Positions 49,772 to 57,885 of a stretch of 64,000 nt of DNA are shown here, piece after piece. The position numbers and the translations under genes were made by a program. Source of the DNA: Chloroflexota bacterium (GTDB lineage: Bacteria; Chloroflexota; Anaerolineae; JAAEKA01); the NCBI GenBank assembly GCA_034717495.1, contig JAYELL010000108.1:1-64000 (forward strand), read 5' to 3'. How positions within the stretch are numbered: the first letter of the stretch is position 1; every line of letters starts with the position of its first letter. The notes under the pieces are model-generated. The model searched no databases. It was not told the origin of the DNA and was given only the letters and a program-made list of their open reading frames with translations.

Positions 49772-50626
49772 CTACCAGAAGCCGCTTTCTTCGGTGTAGC
49801 CAGCTTCTTCGGCTGCCTCGATCGTCGCGGCAACGATTTGCGCATGGATGACGCCGTTACTGGCGATCAATCCCCACCGCTGGCGGAAATCCGACCTATT
49901 GTATACCAGGGGCCGTCCCCAGGCATCGGTGATCGTACCTCCTGCTGCCCGCAGAATGGCGTCCGGAGCGCAAGTGTCCCATTCCTTAAGGCCGGGGGCG
50001 GGATGGATGTAGAGATCGCAGACGCCGGTGCTGAGTAAACCGACCTTCAAACCCACGCTGCCGCTCGGTTGATCCAGGATGACGCCCAGTTTACGACAGA
50101 CGGTATCTACCAGGGGGTCACGGTGGGACCGGCTCGCTACTAAACGCATCTGTGAGGGGGAGGTTTCGGTGGAGACCGAGAGAGCGGATACTGTTCCCTC
50201 GCGGACGACTTCGGCGAGTTCACCCGGAACGGCGCGATACAGCAAATCAGATACCGGTTGAAATACGATACCCAGTGCCGGTTTGCCGTCGATAGCCAGG
50301 CCAACCATGATGGAGAATTCACCGATCCTATCAATAAATTCCCTGGTACCGTCAAGGGGGTCGACGATCCACACCCGTTGCCGCGAAAGGCGATCGAGAT
50401 CATCTGTCGCTTCCTCTGAAAGGATCCCATCGCCGGGAAAGGCATGCTGGAGACCCCTCACCAGGTATTCGTTGGCTGCCCGGTCGGCGGCGGTGACCGG
50501 GTCGTTGGTCCCTTTCCATTCAACGTCGATATTTCCGTCGTAGACGTTTTGGACCAGGACACCTGCCTCCCGGACCAGGCGTTCAGCCGTGGGCAGTTCC
50601 AGTTCCAGAAGCTCGGCGTGGTGCAA
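49772..50626 (-). CDS. Inositol monophosphatase/CysQ-family phosphatase
   Basis: 284 aa from TTG 50626, chosen because GGAGG lies six bases upstream. The frame continues to 50869 but would run through the tmRNA gene, so longer starts are rejected. Metal-binding motifs of the Li+-sensitive phosphatase fold: GTNDPVTAADRAANEYL, SEEATDD, WIVDPLDGTREFI and EWDTCAPDAILRAAGG. The last motif and the DPLDGTREF variant favour 3'(2'),5'-bisphosphate nucleotidase (CysQ) over inositol phosphatase. That role would recycle PAP from sulfate assimilation; no sulfur genes are nearby, so the substrate is uncertain. Confidence 0.88.
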   Translation of the reverse strand: MHHAELLELELPTAERLVREAGVLVQNVYDGNIDVEWKGTNDPVTAADRAANEYLVRGLQHAFPGDGILSEEATDDLDRLSRQRVWIVDPLDGTREFIDRIGEFSIMVGLAIDGKPALGIVFQPVSDLLYRAVPGELAEVVREGTVSALSVSTETSPSQMRLVASRSHRDPLVDTVCRKLGVILDQPSGSVGLKVGLLSTGVCDLYIHPAPGLKEWDTCAPDAILRAAGGTITDAWGRPLVYNRSDFRQRWGLIASNGVIHAQIVAATIEAAEEAGYTEESGFW

Positions 50627-50659
50627 TATGTTCCTCCAGCGATAGTCAACTCTGATCGT

Positions 50660-50697
50660 AAAAAAGTACGGGCTGACCGTGTAGATGGCCAGCCCGT
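50660..50697 (-). terminator. ssrA terminator
   Basis: On the minus strand ACGGGCTG (50697-50690) pairs with CAGCCCGT (50675-50668), followed by six T's (50665-50660). It starts five bases past the tmRNA 3' end. Confidence 0.85.
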
Positions 50698-50701
50698 GCC
50701 A

Positions 50702-51136
50702 GGTGGAGATGGCGGGAATCGAACCCGCGTCCGAAACATTCAACCGAGGATATACTACAAGCTTAGTCGCTGCTTTGGGTGTTCGCCGTCCGGCCGACCA
50801 GCGACGGTCTACCGTTGGATGGCTAGCAGATGAACCAGAGGGGGGCCTCTGGCCTTGGGCAAGTCCCATCTGCGTCAGACTTGCTGCATCTCAGCAGTTA
50901 TGACAGCTTGTCTTGCGACCCGCGAGAACCATCGCAAGGGCTGCCTCGAGTTGTTACCCGAGGGGGCGGCTACCTTACTCTAGACAGCGAGGGCCAGTTG
51001 GCCAGCATTGCTGCGCGGAGCAAAGGTGAAAGCCTTGCCAGTGTTGGCAGTTAAAGGTTTTGCGCCTGTTTTACGAGGTAACGCACCTCGGCTTGCAATC
51101 CTGGGTCAGCCTGCCCCGTCGAAGCCGATCATCCCC
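50702..51136 (-). ncRNA. ssrA: Transfer-messenger RNA (tmRNA)
   Basis: Minus strand. The 5' end GGGGATGATCGGCTTCGACG is the typical tmRNA start, and GGGGATG pairs with CATCTCC at the 3' end. The T-arm CGGGTTCGATTCCCG lies at the 3' side, with discriminator A then CC; the genome has T instead of the final A, so the CCA end must be completed by a nucleotidyltransferase. The mRNA-like part is at 51048-50980: resume codon GCC, then 22 codons reading ANTGKAFTFA...GQLALAV, then TAG. The upstream CGTAAAA and TTTAACT context fits resume-codon placement. About 435 nt, longer than usual. It rescues stalled ribosomes with SmpB, encoded 45 bp upstream. Confidence 0.96.
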
Positions 51137-51149
51137 ATGATTACTCGAG

Positions 51150-51178
51150 ATTATACCACGGACCGGCTGTCGCGCCAA
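51150..51178 (-). promoter_or_regulatory. ssrA promoter
   Basis: Minus strand TTGGCG (51178-51173), 17-bp spacer, perfect TATAAT (51155-51150). Located in the 44-bp smpB-ssrA gap, so tmRNA has its own promoter. The mature 5' end at 51136 is 14 nt beyond the -10, consistent with 5' trimming. Confidence 0.75.
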
Positions 51179-51180
51179 AG

Positions 51181-51651
51181 TCAGCGGTGCATATCTTTCA
51201 CAACCCGACGCATTTCCCGGTCGATATCCCGTTTGGCAATGGTCTGCCGTTTGTCGTATTGTCTTTTTCCGTGGGCAAGTCCCAGTTCAACCTTTGCGCG
51301 GCCATCCTTCAGGTAAAGCCGCAAGGGAATCAGTGTCCAGCCTTTTTCCTGGATCCGACCGGCCATCTTGTTGATCTCGCGGCGATGGAGAAGTAATTTG
51401 CGGTCTCGCCGGGGCTCGTGGTTTTCGCGATTGCCATGGGCATAAGGTGCAATATGAGCACCCACAAGCCACGCCTCGCCGCTGCGAATCTGGGCAAAGC
51501 TGTCTCGAAGGTTCACGCGACCGGCCCGAATTGATTTTATCTCGGTGCCGGTCAGCACGATACCCGCCTCGATCGTATCGTTGATGTGGTAGTCATAGCG
51601 GGCTTTTCGATTGGTCGCGATTACCTTGATCCCGTTATCGTCAGATTTCAT
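51181..51651 (-). CDS. smpB: SsrA-binding protein SmpB
   Basis: 156 aa, standard length. Family motifs: [59 protein letters not shown] and a basic C-terminal tail ([20 protein letters not shown]). The tail mimics an mRNA in the decoding centre, and the barrel holds the tmRNA D-arm region. It lies between the S41 protease genes and ssrA on the same strand. No good Shine-Dalgarno is visible; translation may depend on the upstream gene, 9 bp away. Confidence 0.98.
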   Translation of the reverse strand: MKSDDNGIKVIATNRKARYDYHINDTIEAGIVLTGTEIKSIRAGRVNLRDSFAQIRSGEAWLVGAHIAPYAHGNRENHEPRRDRKLLLHRREINKMAGRIQEKGWTLIPLRLYLKDGRAKVELGLAHGKRQYDKRQTIAKRDIDREMRRVVKDMHR

Positions 51652-51660
51652 TGTTTGCAG

Positions 51661-53091
51661 CTACTGTCCGAAGTTCTCCAGTAGATATTCGATTGCCTTT
51701 TCCAGCTGTGGGTCTCGGTCTTCGGCTCGATCCTCCAGGGATCGTTCCACCTGAATATCCGGCACCAGGCCTGCACCGTGGATCTGCTGATCGGCCGGCG
51801 TAAACCAGCGGGCAGTCGTAACGCTGAGCATCGACCCATCGCTCAACTCATGGGGCACCTGAACCGACCCCTTGCCAAAGGTGGTCTCGCCGGCCAAAAC
51901 GCCACGACTGGTATCCTGTATGGCACCGGCCAGTATCTCGGAGGCACTGGCGCTGGCCTCGTTGACCAGAACGACAAGTGGGATGTCAAGGGCGCGTCCA
52001 TTCCCACTGGCTTCGTAGACCTGTTCCTCTCCGTCGCTGAATCGTTCTACCAATATGGGCCCATCCTCGATAAACTCACTGGAGATATCGACGGCGGTGC
52101 GCAAAAAACCGCCAGGATTGCCTCGGAGATCGAGAATAAGCCCGACCGGCTCCTGCTCCTGCAATTCATCCAGGGCATCTCTTAGTTGGCGGGTTGACGG
52201 CGTGCTGAATTCCCCTAACCGGATGTAGGCGATATTGTTGTCCAGCATTTCATATTCGACCGCTGGAATGGATATCCGGTCTCGCTTCACGGTGATCTCG
52301 CGTGATTCCTGTTCGGGCGAACGAACTAGAAGAACGACCTTACTGCCCTTGGGGCCTCGGATCAGCTGGATGGCATCCTGCAGGCTCATGTCGGTCACAT
52401 CGACATCGTCAACCGCCAGAATGATGTCGTCGCGGCGGATACCGGCTTCCCATGCCGGCTGGCCTTCGAAGGGTTCCACGATCAGGACGCCGCCATCCTC
52501 GGCCGTATCCACCCGGGCACCAATGCCCTCGAAACTGCCGTTGAGCCCCTCGTTGAAGAACTCAGCTTGCTCCGGGTTTCGCAGGAATGTGTAATCATCT
52601 TCCAGGGCAAACGTCACGCCATTGATAGCTCCGTAAATCAGAGGGCTGGGCTCGGGCAGAGTGCCGAATTGCTGCTCCAGCGTTTCAACGACCGCTTCCA
52701 GGATGTCGTCAGAAGTGTCTTCCAGATCCAGAGACTCGTCTTGCTCATACTCGGCCGCACGCAACATTCCGGTGACCAGGGCGCCCACCATTTCCGGTGT
52801 CTCTGGCAGCTCACCGTAAAAGTCTTCGTTCAAAGCATCCCAGGCCTCCCAAAGCAGATCGAATTCTCTGGGAAGATCGCTATTGGCAGTTATCCGGGGA
52901 AGGTTCATGCCCTCTGGCCCGGTCCGTTCAAAGGGCATGTCTTTCAGCGATGCAATCTGCGGTGAGGTGACTCTGCCCGTGCCGAAACCGGCACCAAAGC
53001 CGGCGAAAAAAGTCATGAACCCCAGGCCCGCGATTACGGCGAGGACAAGGATCCATTTCCAGGTATTGTTGCTATCGTTGTTTTCCATCAA
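51661..53091 (-). CDS. S41 C-terminal processing peptidase (CtpA-like), copy 1
   Basis: 476 aa; ATG 53091, with a second ATG at 53088. One N-terminal transmembrane helix at about 12-35 anchors it outside the cell. A helical N-terminal part follows, then a PDZ domain at about 185-265 (VEPFEGQPAWEAGIRRDDIILAVDD), then the S41 protease core with LILDLRGNPGGFL and catalytic VNEASASASEIL (Ser), FGKGSVQ (Lys). CTPs trim or degrade exported proteins from the C-terminus. It is 18 bp downstream of a paralogue, and the pair precedes smpB-ssrA. Confidence 0.94.
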   Translation of the reverse strand: MMENNDSNNTWKWILVLAVIAGLGFMTFFAGFGAGFGTGRVTSPQIASLKDMPFERTGPEGMNLPRITANSDLPREFDLLWEAWDALNEDFYGELPETPEMVGALVTGMLRAAEYEQDESLDLEDTSDDILEAVVETLEQQFGTLPEPSPLIYGAINGVTFALEDDYTFLRNPEQAEFFNEGLNGSFEGIGARVDTAEDGGVLIVEPFEGQPAWEAGIRRDDIILAVDDVDVTDMSLQDAIQLIRGPKGSKVVLLVRSPEQESREITVKRDRISIPAVEYEMLDNNIAYIRLGEFSTPSTRQLRDALDELQEQEPVGLILDLRGNPGGFLRTAVDISSEFIEDGPILVERFSDGEEQVYEASGNGRALDIPLVVLVNEASASASEILAGAIQDTSRGVLAGETTFGKGSVQVPHELSDGSMLSVTTARWFTPADQQIHGAGLVPDIQVERSLEDRAEDRDPQLEKAIEYLLENFGQ

Positions 53092-53109
53092 ATCCTCGGT
53101 ATCTCGTTG

Positions 53110-54324
53110 TCATCCCTGCTGATTGAGCAGGTGTTTGATTGCTTCTTCAAGGGGAGCATCTCGCTCGTCCTCATGGGATACTTCCAGATCGGGAGTCAGC
53201 CCGATCTCGTTGATCTCGTGGCCATTAGGTGTCAACCAGCGAGCAACTGTCACGTGAATGGATGAACCGTCGCTGAGATCGTGGACCAGCTGTACCGATC
53301 CCTTGCCGAAGGTCTTCTCACCGATCAATTTTGCTCGTGCACGGTCTTGCAGCGCGCCCGCCACGATTTCCGCCGCGCTGGCCGTTGCTCCGTCGACCAG
53401 GATCGCCATGGGCCAGTTGGGGGCCTTGTTGCCCCCTGAAACACGGAACGTTTGTTCACTGCCATCGCTGTGGTGTTCAAATAACACGACCCCATCCTTC
53501 AGAAAGCGGCTAGCCACGTCAACAGAAGCCTGAAGAAGGCCTCCACTGTTGTTTCTCAAGTCAACTATCAGATGCCGGGCTTCCTGATCTCGCAACTCCG
53601 TAAGCGCCTGATCCAGCTCATTGGCCGTTCGATCGCTAAACAGGCTGATAGCAACGTATCCAACCTGGGGCACCTCTTCGAGCATGCGCCATTCCACAGA
53701 GGGCGTCTCAAGGCGTTCGCGGGCGATAGCCATCGTAAGCAGTGCCGGCTCGTCACCGCGCCGGATTTGAAGGCTTACTTGCTCGCCAACCGGGCCGCGT
53801 ATCAGGGCTACGACATCGTCGGCGGTCATATCAGGTTGGATGGTCGTGTCATCGACCGAGACAAGGATGTCTTCCTTTTCAATGCCGGCTCTGTCCGCTG
53901 GCCGGTCTGGCATAGGATCGAGCCGGATATTTCCAGATTCGTCTCTGGTGACCCAGGCGCCAATGCCACCGAACTCTCCGCTTAGTTCTTCACGCTCCCG
54001 TTGCCGTGGCTGTGGTTCGATGAAGTAAGTGTAGGGGTCCTCGTACTCTTGTGCGAGCCCCTGGATCGCTCCGTACGTTCGATGTTGGGTATCCGGTTGG
54101 TCACCAAAGAAATCTCGTTGTAAAATATGCCAGGCTTCCCAGAAGACATCGAAATCAGTATCCTGCAGGTCGGCCTGGGTTTCCGCGAATCCAACGCTGG
54201 CAACCGACAACGGATCCCGACCCGAGCCGGTAATGAGGGCGTGGGTGCCGAAGCCCGCCAGGAAGATAAGCGCAATGGTTGCCAGAACAAGACCGGCAAT
54301 GGAAAGTGTGCGTAACAGCTGCAT
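53110..54324 (-). CDS. S41 C-terminal processing peptidase (CtpA-like), copy 2
   Basis: 404 aa from the ATG at 54324; a TTG at 54333 adds three residues. One N-terminal helix (LSIAGLVLATIALIFLAGFGTHAL), then a helical part with FWEAWHILQRDFFG, a PDZ domain at about 110-190 and the S41 core (LIVDLRNNSGGLL, catalytic Ser in VDGATASAAEIV and Lys in FGKGSVQ). Both catalytic residues are intact. It is a tandem paralogue of the downstream gene at clearly diverged identity, so an old duplication. Its own promoter lies 47 bp upstream. Confidence 0.94.
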   Translation of the reverse strand: MQLLRTLSIAGLVLATIALIFLAGFGTHALITGSGRDPLSVASVGFAETQADLQDTDFDVFWEAWHILQRDFFGDQPDTQHRTYGAIQGLAQEYEDPYTYFIEPQPRQREREELSGEFGGIGAWVTRDESGNIRLDPMPDRPADRAGIEKEDILVSVDDTTIQPDMTADDVVALIRGPVGEQVSLQIRRGDEPALLTMAIARERLETPSVEWRMLEEVPQVGYVAISLFSDRTANELDQALTELRDQEARHLIVDLRNNSGGLLQASVDVASRFLKDGVVLFEHHSDGSEQTFRVSGGNKAPNWPMAILVDGATASAAEIVAGALQDRARAKLIGEKTFGKGSVQLVHDLSDGSSIHVTVARWLTPNGHEINEIGLTPDLEVSHEDERDAPLEEAIKHLLNQQG

Positions 54325-54636
54325 GGAAATCAACGAAATCGAGTATGTTTTGGTTAATTTTAATCAACTGATTGTAGCATACAAGAATCGGTGGCGCAAA
54401 ACACCGACCAGCAGGGCAATGCAGCGCCTCAAGTATACCTGGATGGCGAGGAAAATGGGGTGACCCAGCTTCCCGAGCGCTGCACCCTCGGTACGTCCGG
54501 ACAGGCTATTTGTTCGGGAGCAGGAGAATGCGGGTGGTTATACCAGGTCTTCGTGTAGTAATTTCCGCTATATCTTTACACTTTGATGCTCCTGACTAAA
54601 CGATAGGCTTTGCGAAACGGATTTGAAGGGTGGTTT
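54325..54636. other. Divergent intergenic region between S41 and TlpA genes
   Basis: 312 bp. Contains the S41 promoter and an AT-rich stretch (54340-54380) with an inverted repeat GTTAAT-TTTA-ATCAAC at 54353-54368 near the predicted start. No gene or clear plus-strand promoter is seen. Confidence 0.6.
54371..54399 (-). promoter_or_regulatory. Promoter of the S41-S41-smpB unit
   Basis: Minus strand TTGCGC (54399-54394), 17-bp spacer, TACAAT (54376-54371). Confidence 0.5.
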
Positions 54637-55188
54637 ATGAGCGAAATGCGTGCTGAATCCACTTGGTGGAATATGCTGGTCAAGGGAATTGCCATTGCGG
54701 TGCCGGTGGCATTGATCATCGGTGGGGCAGTGGGGTTGTTCCTGGCCTGGAATCAGGCTTCGTTGCCCGGCGATCCTATGGCGCAACGATTGCCCGATAT
54801 CGAGCTGGAAACGTTGGAAGGGCAACCAATGAATCTCCAGGATCTGGCTGGACAGCCTTTGTTACTCAATTTCTGGGCAACCTGGTGCCCTCCCTGCATT
54901 GAAGAAATGCCTGCCTTGCAGGAGGCGCAGCTTGCTTACGGAAATAACGATGTTTTGATCGTGGCAATCAATCAAGGGGAAGACCGGGCTGCTGTGCAGG
55001 AATTCGTCGACAGGCATGGCATGTCCCTGCTCGTACTTCTGGACGAGCAGGGAAGCGCACGGCAATACCTGGATGTTGATTACCTGCCGACAACTTTCTT
55101 TGTCGACAGCTTCGGTGTCATCCGGAGCCGCTGGGAAAGCCTTCTGGAACGGGAGCAAATGAGACAGGGAATCCGAGCGCTGAACTGA
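54637..55188 (+). CDS. TlpA/ResA-like membrane-anchored thioredoxin
   Basis: 183 aa from the ATG at 54637 (GAAGGG upstream). One transmembrane helix at about 15-40. The AhpC/TSA-Redoxin type thioredoxin fold faces outward: IELETLEGQPMNLQDLAGQPLLLNFWATWCPPCIEEMP holds the CPPC active site, and YLPTTFFVDSFGVI holds the cis-Pro. It probably reduces disulfides in exported apo-proteins, for example in cytochrome c maturation, or passes electrons to other carriers. No cytochrome maturation gene is adjacent. Confidence 0.93.
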   Translation: MSEMRAESTWWNMLVKGIAIAVPVALIIGGAVGLFLAWNQASLPGDPMAQRLPDIELETLEGQPMNLQDLAGQPLLLNFWATWCPPCIEEMPALQEAQLAYGNNDVLIVAINQGEDRAAVQEFVDRHGMSLLVLLDEQGSARQYLDVDYLPTTFFVDSFGVIRSRWESLLEREQMRQGIRALN

Positions 55189-55934
55189 AAATGGACCAGA
55201 GAGACCCGGCAAAGTGGGGCGGTTGGTTCATCAGGGCAGCTGCCTTCATGATTCTGCCCCACCTGCCATCGCGGCCGGTCAGGGTTCTCTGAAAATAGCT
55301 GGGAGCTCCGATCCTTGGAGCAATATCGGGATCGTTGCTGGCACGGAGGAGAGGGTTTTCTAGAAACTCGTATACTATGCGAAGCAATTTGTTGACATAA
55401 AAGATGCTGCGGGAGATTATTTCGCTCGTCTTCGGCGTCGCACGTTCGCATCTCCTCGATTCTCCGGGCTAACTCAACCAGTTTTCTTTGGAGTGTACGC
55501 AGGCAACTGCTGGATTCGTCGGTCCTGGCAGTAGGGGGTGAGCAAAAGAGCAATTTCCGGTCAGGAGTGGTAACTATGTCAAGTTCGGACCAGATACAGC
55601 CCTCCGAAGGGATATTGGGTGACATAACAGCCATAGTGTGTACATCAGAATCGGCCTCCATTAGCCCTGTTCCCGCGCCAGCGCTCTATCATTTGCAACT
55701 GCAATCCCGATTTGGGATGGAAAGCCAGCCCGGGCAAACCCGCGTCGACCCGCGCCGCTCGGCCGATTCCTCCCTGTTTATTGCTCAGTTTCGTAACCTG
55801 ATCAGATGGCGCACGAATGTCTCCTGGCGAGATCCCGTGGTCCCCTCCTGGACTCAGCAGTGTTTGCTGTGTGGAATAGAATGTTATGTAAATACTTGTG
55901 CTTTATTTGTGAACTTGTGAAATGGTGCTGTTTT
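55189..55934. other. 746-bp region without a convincing gene
   Basis: Short open frames occur on both strands, for example 55567-55920 (+) and 55080-55661 (-), but none has a clear domain, codon pattern or ribosome-binding site. The minus-strand frame contains a plausible amphipathic stretch (LQRKLVELARRIEEM) that could be a gene remnant. An AT-rich segment at about 55870-55935 directly precedes the beta-helix gene and may hold its promoter. No repeats or mobile-element ends were seen. Confidence 0.5.
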
Positions 55935-57845
55935 ATGTTTCGAATTCCAGACTCCCTTATTAGCCTGCCCTACCTGTTCATTCTAACCCTTTTCCCCATC
56001 CTGCTCAGCCCGGGAACCATCAGTGTGGTGACCGACTGCAGCCGATTTGGCCCCGGTCCCGGCACGTTGCATGCCGCCCTACCGGCTGGAGGCGAGATAT
56101 CTTTTGAATGTGACGGCGTTATCCTGGTGCCGGAGATACAGATCGGCTCCGACACCTCCCTACTGGCCAATGGCCACACTGTGACTCTGACGGGAGATTA
56201 CCAGAACCGGATAATTTATGTCAACCCGTCGAGCGCCCTGCTTCTGGATGGAATCCGCGTCTCAAGCGGCAAGGCTGTGCAGGGTGGCGGTATCTACAAT
56301 GCCGGCACCCTGCAACTGGTCGACAGCGTTGTGGCTGGAAATATGGTCGAAGGCGAACACGCCGCTGGCGGCGGAATCTTCAACACGGGCACGGTCACCC
56401 TTACGAATTCGTACATTTCCAGCAACCATGGTGGAACTGGCAGCACTGGCGGCGGTATCCACAGCGCCACGGGTCGCCTCACTGTGGTCGACAGTGTGAT
56501 CGAAGGCAACCAAATCGATGCTGAGGGTTTGGGCGCTGGTGTTTACATTGACAACGGTGATGGGCTGTTTTCCAATAGCTCTGTCAGGGATAACCAGGTA
56601 GATGTGTCTGGTTATGGCGCCGGCATAGTTGTTCGTGGTGCCAGGGTGCGTTTAACTTCCAGCCACATCACTGGCAACCGGGCGCCAGTTGACGGATATG
56701 TCGGTGGAATCGCCAACAGCGGTGTGATGACCTTCACGGAGGTACTGGTTAGTGATAACCACTCTGATCAGGGTATCGGCGGCATCGCCAACGGTGGCAC
56801 CATGTTCCTTGACGACAGCAACATCGCCAGCAATGGTGCGACTGCTGGCGAGACGGGGGCGATTTTCAACTCTGGTTTCATTCGAATCGCTGGTTCCCGT
56901 GTCACCTTTAATCAGTCAGCGGGCCCGGGCGCTATTGTCAACCTGGGAACCGTGTTGCTGGAGAAAAGCACGGTGGGAGACAATGCCGGTGGTGCCCTCT
57001 ACAACGCGGGTTTGGCCCTGGTGACCGACAGCATTGTCGAGGAAAACGAGAGTTTCGCCTATGGTGGTGGCGGAGTTCGCAACGAGGGCACGCTTCGGCT
57101 TGAGAATAGCACTGTCCGGAATAACTTCTGCGCTCTTCCCGGAGGTGGCGTGTTCAATTCGGGAACGATTTCGATGGTAAACAGCACTGTGAGCGGCAAC
57201 CGGTCTACCAGCTCAGGCGGCGGGTTTTTTTCCAGCGGAAATGCCTCGATGACCAACGGCACCGTGAGCGGCAATCTGGCGTGGCAAACGCAGGGCGGCA
57301 GTGGAGGCGGCATACAGAATGCCGGAACGCTCACATTGACCCACGTTACTGTGGCAAACAACAGCCTGGTTGGCGCCCCGGGCGTCCATCAGGCTGCCCT
57401 GTTGCCGTTACTTCTGAAGTCCTCTGAAGATGGCGATGGCGCCGGAATTTACAACAGCGGCAGCTTAACGATGCACAATAGCATCGTTGCCGGCCATCCA
57501 GATGGCGATTGTCTTGGTGCATCCGGGTCAAGCCTGACGGCGCGCTTCACGTTGATCGCAGGCCCCGTCGGGACCTGCGGCGTGTCAGACGGCCTCGATG
57601 GCAACATTGTCGGCCAGGACCCCCACCTGGGGCCTCTGCTGGATTATGGAGGAAGCACTCAGACTCAGCCACTATTCAGCGGCAGTCCAGCTATCAATGC
57701 CGGAAGCAACGGCCTGGCAGTTGATCCCGATGGAAATCCATTGAAAAGCGATCAGCGAGGCCAGGAATTTCCCCGCAATCTCTATTCCCTGGTTGATCTC
57801 GGTGCCGTTGAGTGGAGGGGCTACTGGCTGCCCCTGGTCGAGTGA
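55935..57845 (+). CDS. Secreted right-handed beta-helix protein
   Basis: 636 aa from the ATG at 55935, giving a signal-peptide-like start (PYLFILTLFPILLSPGTI); ATGs at 55881 and 55806 are less likely. The body is about 20 short repeats of the type GGGIYNAGTLQLVDSVVAGN / GGGIFNTGTVTLTNSYISSN, one per helix coil, as in the polymorphic outer-membrane/pectate-lyase-like families. It ends with the common closing block QPLFSGSPAINAGSNG..., DQRG and SLVDLGAVEW. There are no catalytic motifs of known polysaccharide lyases, so adhesion or surface display is more likely than an enzyme. No anchoring motif is seen at the C-terminus. The long upstream gap suggests independent regulation or acquisition. 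Confidence 0.85.
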   Translation: MFRIPDSLISLPYLFILTLFPILLSPGTISVVTDCSRFGPGPGTLHAALPAGGEISFECDGVILVPEIQIGSDTSLLANGHTVTLTGDYQNRIIYVNPSSALLLDGIRVSSGKAVQGGGIYNAGTLQLVDSVVAGNMVEGEHAAGGGIFNTGTVTLTNSYISSNHGGTGSTGGGIHSATGRLTVVDSVIEGNQIDAEGLGAGVYIDNGDGLFSNSSVRDNQVDVSGYGAGIVVRGARVRLTSSHITGNRAPVDGYVGGIANSGVMTFTEVLVSDNHSDQGIGGIANGGTMFLDDSNIASNGATAGETGAIFNSGFIRIAGSRVTFNQSAGPGAIVNLGTVLLEKSTVGDNAGGALYNAGLALVTDSIVEENESFAYGGGGVRNEGTLRLENSTVRNNFCALPGGGVFNSGTISMVNSTVSGNRSTSSGGGFFSSGNASMTNGTVSGNLAWQTQGGSGGGIQNAGTLTLTHVTVANNSLVGAPGVHQAALLPLLLKSSEDGDGAGIYNSGSLTMHNSIVAGHPDGDCLGASGSSLTARFTLIAGPVGTCGVSDGLDGNIVGQDPHLGPLLDYGGSTQTQPLFSGSPAINAGSNGLAVDPDGNPLKSDQRGQEFPRNLYSLVDLGAVEWRGYWLPLVE

Positions 57846-57885
57846 TCTCAGGATTCGCCATTCACTGGGACAATGCTGACGCCAC

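Noticed and set aside
50702-50740. Stand-alone tRNA gene (T-arm sequence)
   Set aside because: The T-arm is part of tmRNA; no anticodon arm is present and the 5' half lies about 400 nt away.
50627-50869. N-terminal extension of the phosphatase gene
   Set aside because: It would translate the tmRNA 3' region and ssrA terminator; TTG 50626 has a perfect GGAGG and fits the family start.
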